Below are positions 6,057 through 14,303 of a stretch of 17,381 nt of DNA, piece after piece (the first letter of the stretch is position 1; each line of letters opens with the position of its first letter). The notes under the pieces are model-generated. The model was not told the origin of the DNA and made no database searches. It saw nothing but the letters and a program-made list of their open reading frames with translations. The stretch comes from Candidatus Roizmanbacteria bacterium CG_4_9_14_0_2_um_filter_39_13 (lineage in GTDB: Bacteria; Patescibacteriota; Microgenomatia; UBA1406; GWC2-37-13), in contig PFSC01000021.1 of NCBI GenBank assembly GCA_002788865.1, positions 750-18,130 on the forward strand, in the 5' to 3' direction. A program made the position numbers and the translations under genes.

Positions 6057-6206
6057 ACCTTATCGTACCAATATCTCAAATAAACTTCAACTAATTATTG
6101 TCCCACTCCTACGTGCAGAATTGTATGAATTGGTGATTGGAAACATAGATCAATCAAGCTTTGATCCGAGCATACAAAGTGAGGTCATTTACCCCAATCT
6201 TCTTCA

Positions 6207-6215
6207 TGATAAACT
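6207..6215 (+). promoter_or_regulatory. extended -10 of msrB
   Basis: TGATAAACT (TGn plus TAAACT) ends six bases before the ATG at 6222. An overlapping TATACT at 6215-6220 is too close to serve the same start. The rest of 6057-6206 holds nothing I can identify. Confidence 0.4.
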
Positions 6216-6221
6216 ATACTC

Positions 6222-6596
6222 ATGTCTCAGTACAATAAACTCACCCCAGAAGAAGAAATCGTGATAATAGGAAAAAGCACTGAAGCTCCATTTTCTGGAA
6301 AATATGACAAGTTCAAACAAGCAGGAACCTATGTGTGTAAGCGCTGCAATGCGCCACTTTATAAATCATCTAATAAATTTGACTCAGGTTGTGGATGGCC
6401 CAGCTTTGACGATGAGGTAGAAGGTGCCGTAAAGCATGTGCCAGACGCTGATGGACAAAGGACCGAGATTATTTGCGCCAAGTGTAATGGTCACTTAGGA
6501 CATGTGTTTACTGGAGAACATCTCACAGAAAAAAATACAAGGCATTGTGTGAATTCGGTATCATTACAATTTATCCCCGACAAAGATGAAACATAA
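6222..6596 (+). CDS. msrB: peptide-methionine (R)-S-oxide reductase MsrB
   Basis: MsrB reduces the R epimer of methionine sulfoxide in oxidised proteins. The 124 residues cover the whole SelR domain. The zinc site is two CxxC pairs (Cys39/42 and 85/88). RHCVNS carries the catalytic Cys109, and GCGWPSF carries Cys57, the likely resolving cysteine. Catalysis is by cysteine, not selenocysteine. Its 3' end overlaps msrA by 11 bases, so the two are translated as a coupled pair. Confidence 0.96.
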   Translation: MSQYNKLTPEEEIVIIGKSTEAPFSGKYDKFKQAGTYVCKRCNAPLYKSSNKFDSGCGWPSFDDEVEGAVKHVPDADGQRTEIICAKCNGHLGHVFTGEHLTEKNTRHCVNSVSLQFIPDKDET

Positions 6597-7071
6597 AAAA
6601 GCATATCTTGCGGGTGGATGTTTCTGGGGAATGGAAGAGCTGTTTCGGAAACAACCAGGAATTATAGATACCCATGTCGGCTATACTGGTGGAAAAAATA
6701 CTGATCCAACCTATGAAAACCATCCTGGGCATGCAGAAGCAATGGAAATAATTTACGATGCAGATAAGACAAACTTTAACAAACTCTTAGACTTCTACTT
6801 CCGAATTCATGACCCAACCACTCTCCATAGACAGGGAAACGATATAGGAAGTTCGTATAGATCTGCAATTTTTTATCAAAATGACGAGGAGAAAAAAATA
6901 GCTGAAAAAATGATTCAAAAAGTGAACGAATCAAAAAGATGGCAACAGCCAGTGGTTACTTCTCTTGAAGCCTTTGATACATTTTATAAAGCGGAAGACT
7001 ATCATCAAGATTATCTCCAGAAAAATCCCGGAGGCTACACCTGCCACTTTGTGCGATTTGATAGCTACTGA
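6586..7071 (+). CDS. msrA: peptide-methionine (S)-S-oxide reductase MsrA
   Basis: MsrA repairs the S epimer of methionine sulfoxide, complementing MsrB. The 161 residues are a compact but complete domain: GCFWG (11-15, catalytic Cys12), THVGYTGG (29-36), PGHAEAMEI (47-55) and RSAIFYQ (92-98). The C-terminal GGYTCHF holds Cys153, a possible resolving residue. The ATG lies within the last codons of msrB. An msrB-msrA two-gene operon is common; here the two are separate proteins rather than a fusion. Confidence 0.96.
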   Translation: MKHKKAYLAGGCFWGMEELFRKQPGIIDTHVGYTGGKNTDPTYENHPGHAEAMEIIYDADKTNFNKLLDFYFRIHDPTTLHRQGNDIGSSYRSAIFYQNDEEKKIAEKMIQKVNESKRWQQPVVTSLEAFDTFYKAEDYHQDYLQKNPGGYTCHFVRFDSY

Positions 7072-7242
7072 TTACTTCATCATTCCTTCAAGTATGAGAT
7101 TGGCTGGAGCTGTGTCTCAGTCATCTAGCTCAAGAGTAAGAACATTATTCGCATGATCATATCCAATACCTATAATAATTACGATGAATGCAATTACAAA
7201 TGTATTTTTATAGGTATATGAGAACCCATAACAATTTCATTG
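7072..7242. other. intergenic region without a supportable gene
   Basis: This is the gap between msrA and the M20 gene. On the minus strand a short open stretch (stop at 7117-7119) reads as a hydrophobic segment with Ile/Val-rich residues but has no start codon. It could be a gene remnant. No hairpin stands out. Confidence 0.3.
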
Positions 7243-7248
7243 TATAAT
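7243..7248 (+). promoter_or_regulatory. -10 element of the M20 gene
   Basis: Perfect TATAAT, 17 bases before the ATG at 7266, giving a 5' leader of only about 10 bases. No Shine-Dalgarno sequence. Confidence 0.5.
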
Positions 7249-7265
7249 ACCCCCATCAATAATAT

Positions 7266-8981
7266 ATGAAAGAAGTAGTACCACAGAGAGAGATACCCAT
7301 GCAAGAAGTGCTCGAACGTATTCATGGTATCGATATATATCAACAGCTTGTCGAACTAGCAAAAATTGGCGGCCATGAAGTCGATCCATTTCCCGACATG
7401 CTAAATTTATCTCACTTTGCACCTTCACGACTTTCCCTTACTTCAAAAGATATGGAAGGACGGGAATTTGTTCAAAACTTGATGGTAGAGGTAGGATTGC
7501 AAGTTGATGATTCTCATCCGCTTGGAATTGTGGGAAAACTTGAAGGATCAGATCCTGATGCTAAGCCAATAATTATCATGTCTCACTATGACACGGTGCC
7601 AGAGGCAGATATGTTTGATGGTGTTACGGGAATTCTATCTGGCATAGCAGTAGCCAAAGCAATTAAAGAATCTGAAGCTCATCATGACAGGCCCATATGG
7701 ATTCTAGGCGTTACCGATGAAGAATCTGCCAGATTCAAAAGAGCTTTATTTGGAAGCGACTCAATGTTTAATGGACTGAGTGATAAAACCATAGACTCTA
7801 CATATGCAGAAGGCATTGCCATGAGACAAGCAATTGTAGATATGGGATTAGATATTGAAGATGTTAAGAAGTCATTTTTTGATGCAAATGAAATTGATTC
7901 TGTTATTGAACTTCATGTAAGCCAAACTGGTCAACTTCCAGAAAATGCAGACATTGGACTCATAGAAGCGATAGCAGCACCACAACGATTTGAAATAACT
8001 GTTGGAAACGAACTAGAACCTGACACCAGCGAATACCCCTTTTCAGACTATGTACAAATAGATATACAAGGAGTTGCTGGTCATTCAGGTGCCACGCCTA
8101 TGCATTTACGAGCTCGTGCAGATGGCTTACCTCCGCTAGGTGAGATTGTAGGTTACCTTCATGACTTAACGAAAGACATTAATGACTCAAGCATTTCTAT
8201 CTCCATTGGAGATATTTCAATAGAAAATCAAGCATTGAATAAAATTCCCGGTCATACTCAAGCTATTATTCGTGTCAGTGGTAATGATCAACCTCACGTT
8301 GATAGTCTTATGAGACTTCTTAATGAATATATTGAAGAAATGAATCCCGACTATGAAACTGCGTATCCTCCATTTCCCGATTCTCCTATTACACTAAGAA
8401 AAATGGAGACACATGAAATTGTTGATAATAGTATTCAATTTTATGAACATAATGCGTCATCCGCCGCTCATGAATTGGCTTGCGGAATTGCGCTTAATAT
8501 TCAACATATTGCAGAAAAGTATAAAGATGAACACGTAGTAGGGACTGTTGGTACATATACTATTCGAGATGGGCAAATTATTCTTGGAGTTGATGTAAGG
8601 GGAATAGATAAAGGTGTGAGAGATTATGCCCTAGCAGAAATGTGGAAAGCCATTCATGAAGCTCGAGCTCAATCTGTGCCGTCTGTACCGTTTGAATATA
8701 AAGTTCTTGATGGAAGCGGCGACCCAGTTACTATGGATGGAGCAATGGTTGATTTTGCTGAGGAAGTAATTCAAAAATACAATATTGGAACAGTAGTTCG
8801 AACAAACAGTGCTGCTGGGCATGATGCCATGAATGTTGCAACAGCTGGAATACCAACGCTCCTTATGTTTATTCGAGATAACGGCATTGCACACAACCCA
8901 GGCGGCTTTACATCACCTAAAGAGATAGAAAAGGGAGCCCGTGCTCTTGCTGCGGTAGTACTCGAACGAGCAAACAGGTAA
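7266..8981 (+). CDS. M20-family metallo-amidohydrolase, carbamoylase/allantoate-amidohydrolase-like, extended
   Basis: This is a dinuclear metal hydrolase. Motifs in order are SHYDTVP (106-112, His107), MFDGVTG (Asp118, bridging ligand), DEESARF (151-157, with base and ligand glutamates), ELHVSQTG (His217), GVAGHSGATPM (His273, dimerisation domain), GHDAM (His519) and GIAHNPGGFT (His543). The ELH and GHSGATPM forms fit N-carbamoyl-amino-acid hydrolases and allantoate amidohydrolases better than dipeptidases. At 571 residues it is about 150 longer than the usual 400-420; the surplus lies mainly in 160-250 and 290-510. It has no signal peptide, so it is probably cytoplasmic. The substrate is unknown. 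The GIY-YIG/AlkD fusion starts 10 bases after its stop. Confidence 0.85.
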   Translation: MKEVVPQREIPMQEVLERIHGIDIYQQLVELAKIGGHEVDPFPDMLNLSHFAPSRLSLTSKDMEGREFVQNLMVEVGLQVDDSHPLGIVGKLEGSDPDAKPIIIMSHYDTVPEADMFDGVTGILSGIAVAKAIKESEAHHDRPIWILGVTDEESARFKRALFGSDSMFNGLSDKTIDSTYAEGIAMRQAIVDMGLDIEDVKKSFFDANEIDSVIELHVSQTGQLPENADIGLIEAIAAPQRFEITVGNELEPDTSEYPFSDYVQIDIQGVAGHSGATPMHLRARADGLPPLGEIVGYLHDLTKDINDSSISISIGDISIENQALNKIPGHTQAIIRVSGNDQPHVDSLMRLLNEYIEEMNPDYETAYPPFPDSPITLRKMETHEIVDNSIQFYEHNASSAAHELACGIALNIQHIAEKYKDEHVVGTVGTYTIRDGQIILGVDVRGIDKGVRDYALAEMWKAIHEARAQSVPSVPFEYKVLDGSGDPVTMDGAMVDFAEEVIQKYNIGTVVRTNSAAGHDAMNVATAGIPTLLMFIRDNGIAHNPGGFTSPKEIEKGARALAAVVLERANR

Positions 8982-8990
8982 TATTAACTC

Positions 8991-9938
8991 ATGCCGTACT
9001 TTGTTTATATTCTTCAATGTGCGGACAATACTTACTACACAGGTATAACGACAGATATGAAAAGAAGATTAAAAGAGCATAACGGCAAAGTAAAGGGTGG
9101 CGCAAAATATACGCGGGTTCGAACTCCAGTAAAGCTCGTGTACTCTGAGCAACACTTAAATCGCAGTGCTGCAACAAAAAGAGAGTATGAAATAAAACAG
9201 ATGAGTCGGAACGAAAAACGTATAATTATCGATATGGACTACTTAGTATTTGTACAAAATGGAATAAAGAGATCTCCCAAAAAGATTGATCCTCGCTTTG
9301 ATCCTGTGCGATACAACGGCAATAATCATCCCTATCTGGGAATGCCCACTTCTGAAAAACACAAACTCGCATCTGCGTTCAAAAAACAATTTCCTGATAT
9401 TTTAGTTGACAATCTGATAGAACTTTTAGACAAACTTAATAGAGGAAACACATTTGAAGAAAAAACCATAGGTCCTTTTATTCTTATGAAATATCCGAAA
9501 TTCATCCACCAAATACAACCCGAGCAACTCGGCAAATGGCTTGGAAATCTTGAAGGCTGGTGTGAGATAGATACATTATGTCAATCAACCTTTCCTCCTG
9601 AAGCGTTTCTGGACAATTGGGAAACGTGGAGAAAAGCACTCACAAAATGGTCAAAAGACAATCAAATTGCGAAACGTCGTGCCAGTCTCGTATTACTTTG
9701 TAAGTCTGTTGGGAGCAGTGATGATCCTCGGCTCAAAAATCTTGCGTTTGAAAATATTGACCGACTTAAATCTGAAAAAGAAATTCTCATCACCAAAGCC
9801 ATTTCTTGGATATTACGAAGTATGACTAAAAACTTCAAGCATGATGTCAAGGAGTATCTTGATAAAAGTGATGGTTCACTTCCCAAAATTGCAGTGCGAG
9901 AAACACGAAAAAAACTTGAGACGGGAAGGAAGAATTAA
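8991..9938 (+). CDS. GIY-YIG nuclease domain fused to AlkD-like DNA glycosylase
   Basis: Two DNA-repair-type domains lie in one 315-residue chain. Residues 1-82 are a GIY-YIG domain of the UPF0213/YhbQ type (FVYILQC, YYTGIT, Arg25/26, the GGAKYTR stretch and Glu65). Residues about 112-310 are an HEAT-like DNA alkylation repeat domain. It keeps W190-x3-D194, R229/R230 and W273, matching in order and spacing the alkylbase-handling Trp, catalytic Asp, Arg and second Trp known in AlkD. AlkD proteins excise cationic N3- and N7-alkylpurines. The fusion could couple base removal to strand incision; this is inference. There is no frameshift at the joint. It is in an operon with the M20 gene and its stop is 3 bases from the convergent gltX stop. 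Confidence 0.82.
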   Translation: MPYFVYILQCADNTYYTGITTDMKRRLKEHNGKVKGGAKYTRVRTPVKLVYSEQHLNRSAATKREYEIKQMSRNEKRIIIDMDYLVFVQNGIKRSPKKIDPRFDPVRYNGNNHPYLGMPTSEKHKLASAFKKQFPDILVDNLIELLDKLNRGNTFEEKTIGPFILMKYPKFIHQIQPEQLGKWLGNLEGWCEIDTLCQSTFPPEAFLDNWETWRKALTKWSKDNQIAKRRASLVLLCKSVGSSDDPRLKNLAFENIDRLKSEKEILITKAISWILRSMTKNFKHDVKEYLDKSDGSLPKIAVRETRKKLETGRKN

Positions 9939-9941
9939 TAT

Positions 9942-11345
9942 CTAGCTGTTTACTACTTTCATCAATCTCTCAACACACTCCTCTTTCCCCAGTATTTCCA
10001 TCGAATCATTTAATGGTGGGGAAATTTTTTTCCCAGAGATCGCGATGCGAATCGTCATAAAAAATTTGCCAAACGGTATGTCTTTTTCCTGTGCCACTTC
10101 TTGCATAGCTTCACCAATATTCTCGGTGGTCCATGACTCTACAGTTTTCAACGTTTCGGCTACTGAAGTTAATATGTCCTTTTGATCTGACAAATCTTTT
10201 TCAAAACTCTCAGGGCGTTCAAATAAAAATCCTGCAATATCCCAGTATTGATTTACTTTCTTGATCCTTTCTTTAATAAGCGGTACCGACTTTTCGACAA
10301 TAACTTCATCAAGTTTTTTATCTTGATACATTTCTAATATTTGAGCTTTTAGATTGGAATCGTCCATCTTCATAATATATTGCCCATTCATCCATTCAAG
10401 TTTTTTGATATCAAATATTGGTCCCACGGCCCGCACTCTTTCCAAAGTGAACTCCTTGATAAATTCTTCATGGTCAAATAGTTCTTTTTCTTCTGGGTGT
10501 GACCATCCCATAAGTGCAAGATAATTGAGTACCGCGTTAGGTAAAAATCCTTGCTCCAAATACCATGATGCCCAAACAGGATTTTTGCGTTTGGATAACT
10601 TTGACTTATCCGGATTTCTGAGTATCGGAAGATGGGCAAAAATGGGAAGCTCCCAACCAAATGCTTGATAGAGCAAAATGTGTTTCGGAGTAGAAGAGAT
10701 CCATTCTTCTGCTCGAATCACGTGAGAGATTTTCATGAGATAATCATCCACAACAACCGCCATATGATACGTAGGATACCCATCTGACTTCAAAAGAACT
10801 TGATCGTCAAGATTGTTGGTGTTGATTTTGATCTCCCCGCGAATCAAGTCATTGAAAACTACCTCTTGATTTGCTGGGACATTCAGACGAACTACGCATT
10901 CTGCGCCAGCTCCAATTTTTCTCTTTACCTCATCTTGCCTTCCCAGACAATATTTGTCATATTTTGGGACTATTTTTTGTGCTTTCATTTCCTCGCGAAC
11001 TTCTGTAAGACGTTCGCGAGAACAAATACAGTAATACGCTTTGTTTTTGGAGACCAACTCTTCTGCATATTCTTTGTAAAGTGAAAGTCGTTCTGACTGA
11101 CGATATGGTCCAAATTCTCCCCCAACCTCAACACTTTCATCAGGCTTGATACCATATGCATTAAGCGTGGATAATATTTTTTGCTCTGCCCCTTCAACCA
11201 ATCGTGTCCGATCGGTATCTTCAATGCGAACGATGAACTTCCCACCCATTTTTTTGGCGTATGCCCAGTTGATATATGCGGTGTAAAGATTTCCAATGTG
11301 AATGTCTTCACCTGTTGGAGATGGAGCTATGCGAGTACGTATCAT
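9942..11345 (-). CDS. gltX: glutamyl-tRNA synthetase
   Basis: GltX charges tRNA-Glu, possibly also tRNA-Gln in organisms that use transamidation. The start at 11345 gives 467 residues beginning MIRTRIAPSPTG. The class I signatures are HIGN (16-19, a variant of HIGH) and KLSKR (249-253). IRxEDTD-type residues lie at 40-46. A zinc-like CxC (106/108) with Cys133 sits in the connective domain. The frame stays open to 11480, but that extra part covers a hairpin region and has no family similarity, so it is excluded. A TATACT at 11353-11358 lies 7 bases upstream. Synthetic context: a tRNA-Gln gene is present in the window, but no glnS or gatCAB is seen here. Confidence 0.96.
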   Translation of the reverse strand: MIRTRIAPSPTGEDIHIGNLYTAYINWAYAKKMGGKFIVRIEDTDRTRLVEGAEQKILSTLNAYGIKPDESVEVGGEFGPYRQSERLSLYKEYAEELVSKNKAYYCICSRERLTEVREEMKAQKIVPKYDKYCLGRQDEVKRKIGAGAECVVRLNVPANQEVVFNDLIRGEIKINTNNLDDQVLLKSDGYPTYHMAVVVDDYLMKISHVIRAEEWISSTPKHILLYQAFGWELPIFAHLPILRNPDKSKLSKRKNPVWASWYLEQGFLPNAVLNYLALMGWSHPEEKELFDHEEFIKEFTLERVRAVGPIFDIKKLEWMNGQYIMKMDDSNLKAQILEMYQDKKLDEVIVEKSVPLIKERIKKVNQYWDIAGFLFERPESFEKDLSDQKDILTSVAETLKTVESWTTENIGEAMQEVAQEKDIPFGKFFMTIRIAISGKKISPPLNDSMEILGKEECVERLMKVVNS

Positions 11346-11352
11346 ATGTGAT

Positions 11353-11358
11353 AGTATA
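11353..11358 (-). promoter_or_regulatory. -10 element of gltX
   Basis: TATACT on the minus strand ending 7 bases before the ATG at 11345, which supports the short start and a leaderless message. Confidence 0.55.
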
Positions 11359-11374
11359 CAATATATAAGTTCCA

Positions 11375-11480
11375 TTGAAAAATAGGTGTCCGAGCTGGAG
11401 GGTGCCCGGCAGCGCGCAATCCGTCGGCTGGCGGAAGAGCACTGACGGGAGGACAAGTGAGGACAGAATCTATTTTTCAA
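11375..11480. repeat. GC-rich large hairpin element between gltX and the NUDIX gene
   Basis: Perfect 11-bp terminal arms (TTGAAAAATAG at 11375-11385, CTATTTTTCAA at 11470-11480) continue after a small internal loop into TGTCC (11387-11391) with GGACA (11461-11465). The interior of about 70 bases is strongly GC-rich and has further pairing (CCGTC with GACGG near 11431-11450). The base composition is unlike both flanking genes. It could be a structured RNA or a miniature inserted element. There is no credible gene in it. Confidence 0.6.
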
Positions 11481-11493
11481 CTACATACAATTT

Positions 11494-12015
11494 ATGACAC
11501 AAGAAATTGACTATACTTTTTGCCCAAATTGTGGATCAAAATTTACAAAAATGTCGCCAAACTTATTGGAATGTAATGATTGCCATCTGCAATTTTACAT
11601 AAACCCCAAACCTACAACTGCGATACTCTTGATAAATCAAAAGGGTGAAATACTTTTTGTCGTACGGAAAAATGATCCAAAAAAAGGAATGCTTGATCTT
11701 CCTGGAGGATTTGTGGATATAAACGAGACTCTTGAAGAAGGAATGGTACGAGAAATTGTTGAAGAGCTTGGTATTACTATTTCTTCAAAAGATCTTACCT
11801 ATCTCGGATCATCGGTTGATGAATATTCTTATGGAAACATTGATGGTCGAACAATCAATGCAATGTATCGCGCAGAGCTTTCTGAAAATTCATCGATTGT
11901 TCCCGCAGACGACGTCGAAGATTTTCTTTTTATCTCACCAAAAAATATTCCGTATGACAAACTGGCATTTCAAGGGATGAAAGATTTTTTGAAAGAATAT
12001 TATCCGCGAGTTTGA
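11494..12015 (+). CDS. NUDIX hydrolase with N-terminal zinc ribbon
   Basis: This 173-residue protein has a zinc ribbon (Cys10/13 and Cys27/30), then a NUDIX domain. The box is complete: GG at 71-72, E78, then R86-E87-x2-E90-E91-x-G93, which supports Mg-dependent diphosphate hydrolysis. The ribbon-plus-NUDIX order is shared with NudC-type NAD pyrophosphatases, but the protein is shorter and I do not see the longer NudC N-terminal domain or its SQPWPFPxS motif. The substrate is open: NADH, an ADP-ribose-like compound, or house-cleaning of nucleotides. The 3' end overlaps the convergent GldG-like gene by 16 bases. Confidence 0.9.
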   Translation: MTQEIDYTFCPNCGSKFTKMSPNLLECNDCHLQFYINPKPTTAILLINQKGEILFVVRKNDPKKGMLDLPGGFVDINETLEEGMVREIVEELGITISSKDLTYLGSSVDEYSYGNIDGRTINAMYRAELSENSSIVPADDVEDFLFISPKNIPYDKLAFQGMKDFLKEYYPRV

Positions 12016-13577
12016 TTTCGTTTCCACAGTCGCCACATTCCATATAATGAAAAGATTCCGGGGAGAACGATAATATTTGCATATTTGTAAAACTCTTGGA
12101 TACTTTCTGGAAGCTCTGGAAGTGGATACAAATTTACTGCTCGACTGCTAATACCACTCAATGCTCCATCTGAAGCATAGTCACCCAACACATTGAGAAT
12201 GAACTCTACATTTTGAGAATCTCTCGAAAGATAGTTGCTGAGAATAAATCGAGACGATCCAATCGCCATGATTTTTCCCGCATCTTTTTTGGTACTTTCT
12301 ACGGCAACGGGGAAAACTTTCAGATCGCTTTGAGCTGGCTCGGGAATTTGTTGCGGATCAAGTACAAATGAATCTTTTTGTTCCCAAGACTCTTTTCCTG
12401 AGGAAATGAGCTCTTGTACTTTGTATCCATTTCTCTCTTGCGGTTTGACTTCTGATGCCCAAGGAAACGTGACACGCCCAACACCAGTAAACATACTCGA
12501 TTCCGGCACAAAGTCGCTAGTCCAGATCCACAAAGGGTACGGAACAAGGAGTGAAAATCCGCCACCGCCTAAATTCACAAATTCAGACCGCCCAGAAAGA
12601 ATAAGGTTTTTTTCGACTGAAATACCATATTTTTTCACAAGCTCAATAAGTCCTGCTTCAGGATCGCCAGTTGTGAGATTATCATCAAGCGGAACACCAT
12701 TTAGCATAAAAATTACATTTCCTGTTTTTGCAAATCTGTCAATCTCAGCAAGCTCTTGCGGAGTGAATTCTGTGTTTGGTGAATCTATTACAAGAAGTGT
12801 TTTGACATCTGGTTCTATGACAAACGGCTCTTCATCAACCTGTTCTTCTTCAGTAGCAAATTGTGGAGTAGTAATGACCTGAATGTCAAAAAGTCGACCC
12901 GCTACTTGTTTGAAGATTCCAAGCGTGTCTTGTTGTGGATTAATGCTATCCGGAATACCCATGATCGCGACTTTTGGCAGAGATTCACGGGTCATTTGAT
13001 ATATTGCAGAAGTGACGTTGTACTCTAAATTCTCTACATCAAGTGACTGTGGTAAGACATTTTTTACATCTCCATATACTATCGCAAGTCCAAAATATAT
13101 CTCTGTTAAAGAAACCTCACTTTGTGCCTGCTCTCGAATTGGAACTGCGGTGATTCCAAGATCTTGCGCTTCCGTTGTGATATCGACATCTTCATCTGGA
13201 TTGAATTCAATTATTGAAAGGGTCACCTTTCCACTACTACGCTCATATTCTCTGAGAATATCAAGAACTTCTCTTTTGAGCGGTTGTAGCCGTGGAGGAA
13301 GATTTTTGGATGAATATAAGGTAAGAGAGACCGCCTTATCAATCTCTTTGACCATTTTTTTGGTGGAATCAGAAAGCGTGTATGCCTTTCCTTTCGAAAG
13401 ATCAAGTCGAAGAGATATCAAAGAAAGGATCGTGTTTGATGCCAAAAATATGGCTATTGAAACCACGATCACGGCGCTTGTTTTGTAGCGATCCAATCCA
13501 AACATCTCAACAAAATTTAGTCGTGCAAATGTCTTTGGGACTTGAATGTGTTTGAAAAAATCTATAAATCGTTTCAT
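12000..13577 (-). CDS. GldG-like ABC transporter auxiliary membrane protein
   Basis: This 525-residue protein has an N-terminal membrane segment (about 33-54), followed by LDLSKGKAYTLSDST (58-72), the conserved entry of GldG/ABC_transp_aux proteins. A large extracytoplasmic region and a C-terminal membrane helix (about 497-517) with a basic end follow. It is the third member of a GldA-GldF-GldG-type cassette; in Bacteroidetes these support gliding, while elsewhere the exported substrate is unknown. The ATG at 13577 lies 1 base after the permease stop and is preferred over the TTG at 13604. The 3' end overlaps the NUDIX gene on the other strand. Confidence 0.85.
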   Translation of the reverse strand: MKRFIDFFKHIQVPKTFARLNFVEMFGLDRYKTSAVIVVSIAIFLASNTILSLISLRLDLSKGKAYTLSDSTKKMVKEIDKAVSLTLYSSKNLPPRLQPLKREVLDILREYERSSGKVTLSIIEFNPDEDVDITTEAQDLGITAVPIREQAQSEVSLTEIYFGLAIVYGDVKNVLPQSLDVENLEYNVTSAIYQMTRESLPKVAIMGIPDSINPQQDTLGIFKQVAGRLFDIQVITTPQFATEEEQVDEEPFVIEPDVKTLLVIDSPNTEFTPQELAEIDRFAKTGNVIFMLNGVPLDDNLTTGDPEAGLIELVKKYGISVEKNLILSGRSEFVNLGGGGFSLLVPYPLWIWTSDFVPESSMFTGVGRVTFPWASEVKPQERNGYKVQELISSGKESWEQKDSFVLDPQQIPEPAQSDLKVFPVAVESTKKDAGKIMAIGSSRFILSNYLSRDSQNVEFILNVLGDYASDGALSGISSRAVNLYPLPELPESIQEFYKYANIIVLPGIFSLYGMWRLWKRNQTRG

Positions 13578-13578
13578 A

Positions 13579-14295
13579 TTATGGTCGTTTTTCAAGATCA
13601 ACAACGGTTAAGAATATAAATAACACTGTTATGCTCACAAAATAATACATTGAACGAATGTCTAGAACTCCCCTAATAAAGTTGTCTACTTGCGTAGTCG
13701 GACTCAAATAATTGAATATTCCCTGTAAAAATTGAGGCAGTGTTCCTGCGGCAAAATCAGTCGAAAAAATGATAAGAAAAAAGAGTATAATTACTGAGCC
13801 CAAAAAGGCAATAATTTGATTTTTGGTTTTCACCGAAAAGAACATTGAGATAGCGATAAATCCCGAAGCCAGAAGAAGTTGACCCATATAACCGACAAAT
13901 ATCTCTGGAAGGTATATGCGTGATCCAGCCTGCTGAGTGAGCGCATACATAGAAATCGGAAGTCCAAGAGTCAAGACGAGTCCGATCGCCGTCACCGCTA
14001 AAGTAGCAAGAAATTTTGAAAACACAATCTGCATTTCAGATATCGGCAAACTCAGCAGAGTCTCCATAGTGTTGGTTCGTCGCTCTTCTGCAAAAAGCCT
14101 CATGGAAACAGCAGGGATAAAAATCATAAAAAGCCATGGGAGTATCTCAAAAAATGGACGCATGGAAGCAGATCCATACACAAAAATATCTTTTACAAAC
14201 ATGAAGTTTGTAAATACCCCAAATAGAACCAAGGCAATATACCCCAAAGGATTATTGAGATAAAACTGCAGTTCTTTTTTGAATAATGTTTTCAT
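13579..14295 (-). CDS. ABC transporter permease, GldF-like (ABC-2 type)
   Basis: This 238-residue polytopic protein has about six membrane segments. It starts with an amphipathic KKELQFYLNNPLGYI region, then carries the MRLFAEERRTNTMETLLSLP stretch (about 65-84), a strong marker of the ABC-2/GldF permease family. It is the membrane partner of the ATPase encoded 8 bases upstream and of the GldG-like protein encoded 1 base downstream. The substrate and transport direction are not shown by sequence; export is usual in the family. Confidence 0.88.
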   Translation of the reverse strand: MKTLFKKELQFYLNNPLGYIALVLFGVFTNFMFVKDIFVYGSASMRPFFEILPWLFMIFIPAVSMRLFAEERRTNTMETLLSLPISEMQIVFSKFLATLAVTAIGLVLTLGLPISMYALTQQAGSRIYLPEIFVGYMGQLLLASGFIAISMFFSVKTKNQIIAFLGSVIILFFLIIFSTDFAAGTLPQFLQGIFNYLSPTTQVDNFIRGVLDIRSMYYFVSITVLFIFLTVVDLEKRP

Positions 14296-14303
14296 AGTAT
14301 AAA

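Noticed and set aside
5959..6264. 101-codon frame across the DUF4349/msrB divergent region
   Set aside because: Its ends are antisense to DUF4349 and out of frame with msrB; no family features and it would cover the msrB promoter.
7117..7240. Possible minus-strand membrane peptide or gene remnant
   Set aside because: No start codon in the hydrophobic frame and no recognisable family; kept only as an intergenic note.
9113..9124. 12-base match of the GIY-YIG/AlkD gene to the tRNA-His T-arm (5083-5094)
   Set aside because: It encodes the conserved Y-T-R segment of the GIY-YIG domain; no other tRNA feature is nearby.
11346..11480. 45-residue N-terminal extension of GltX
   Set aside because: It translates the GC-rich hairpin element; the normal GltX start MIRTRIAPSPTG is at 11345 with a -10 box 7 bases upstream.
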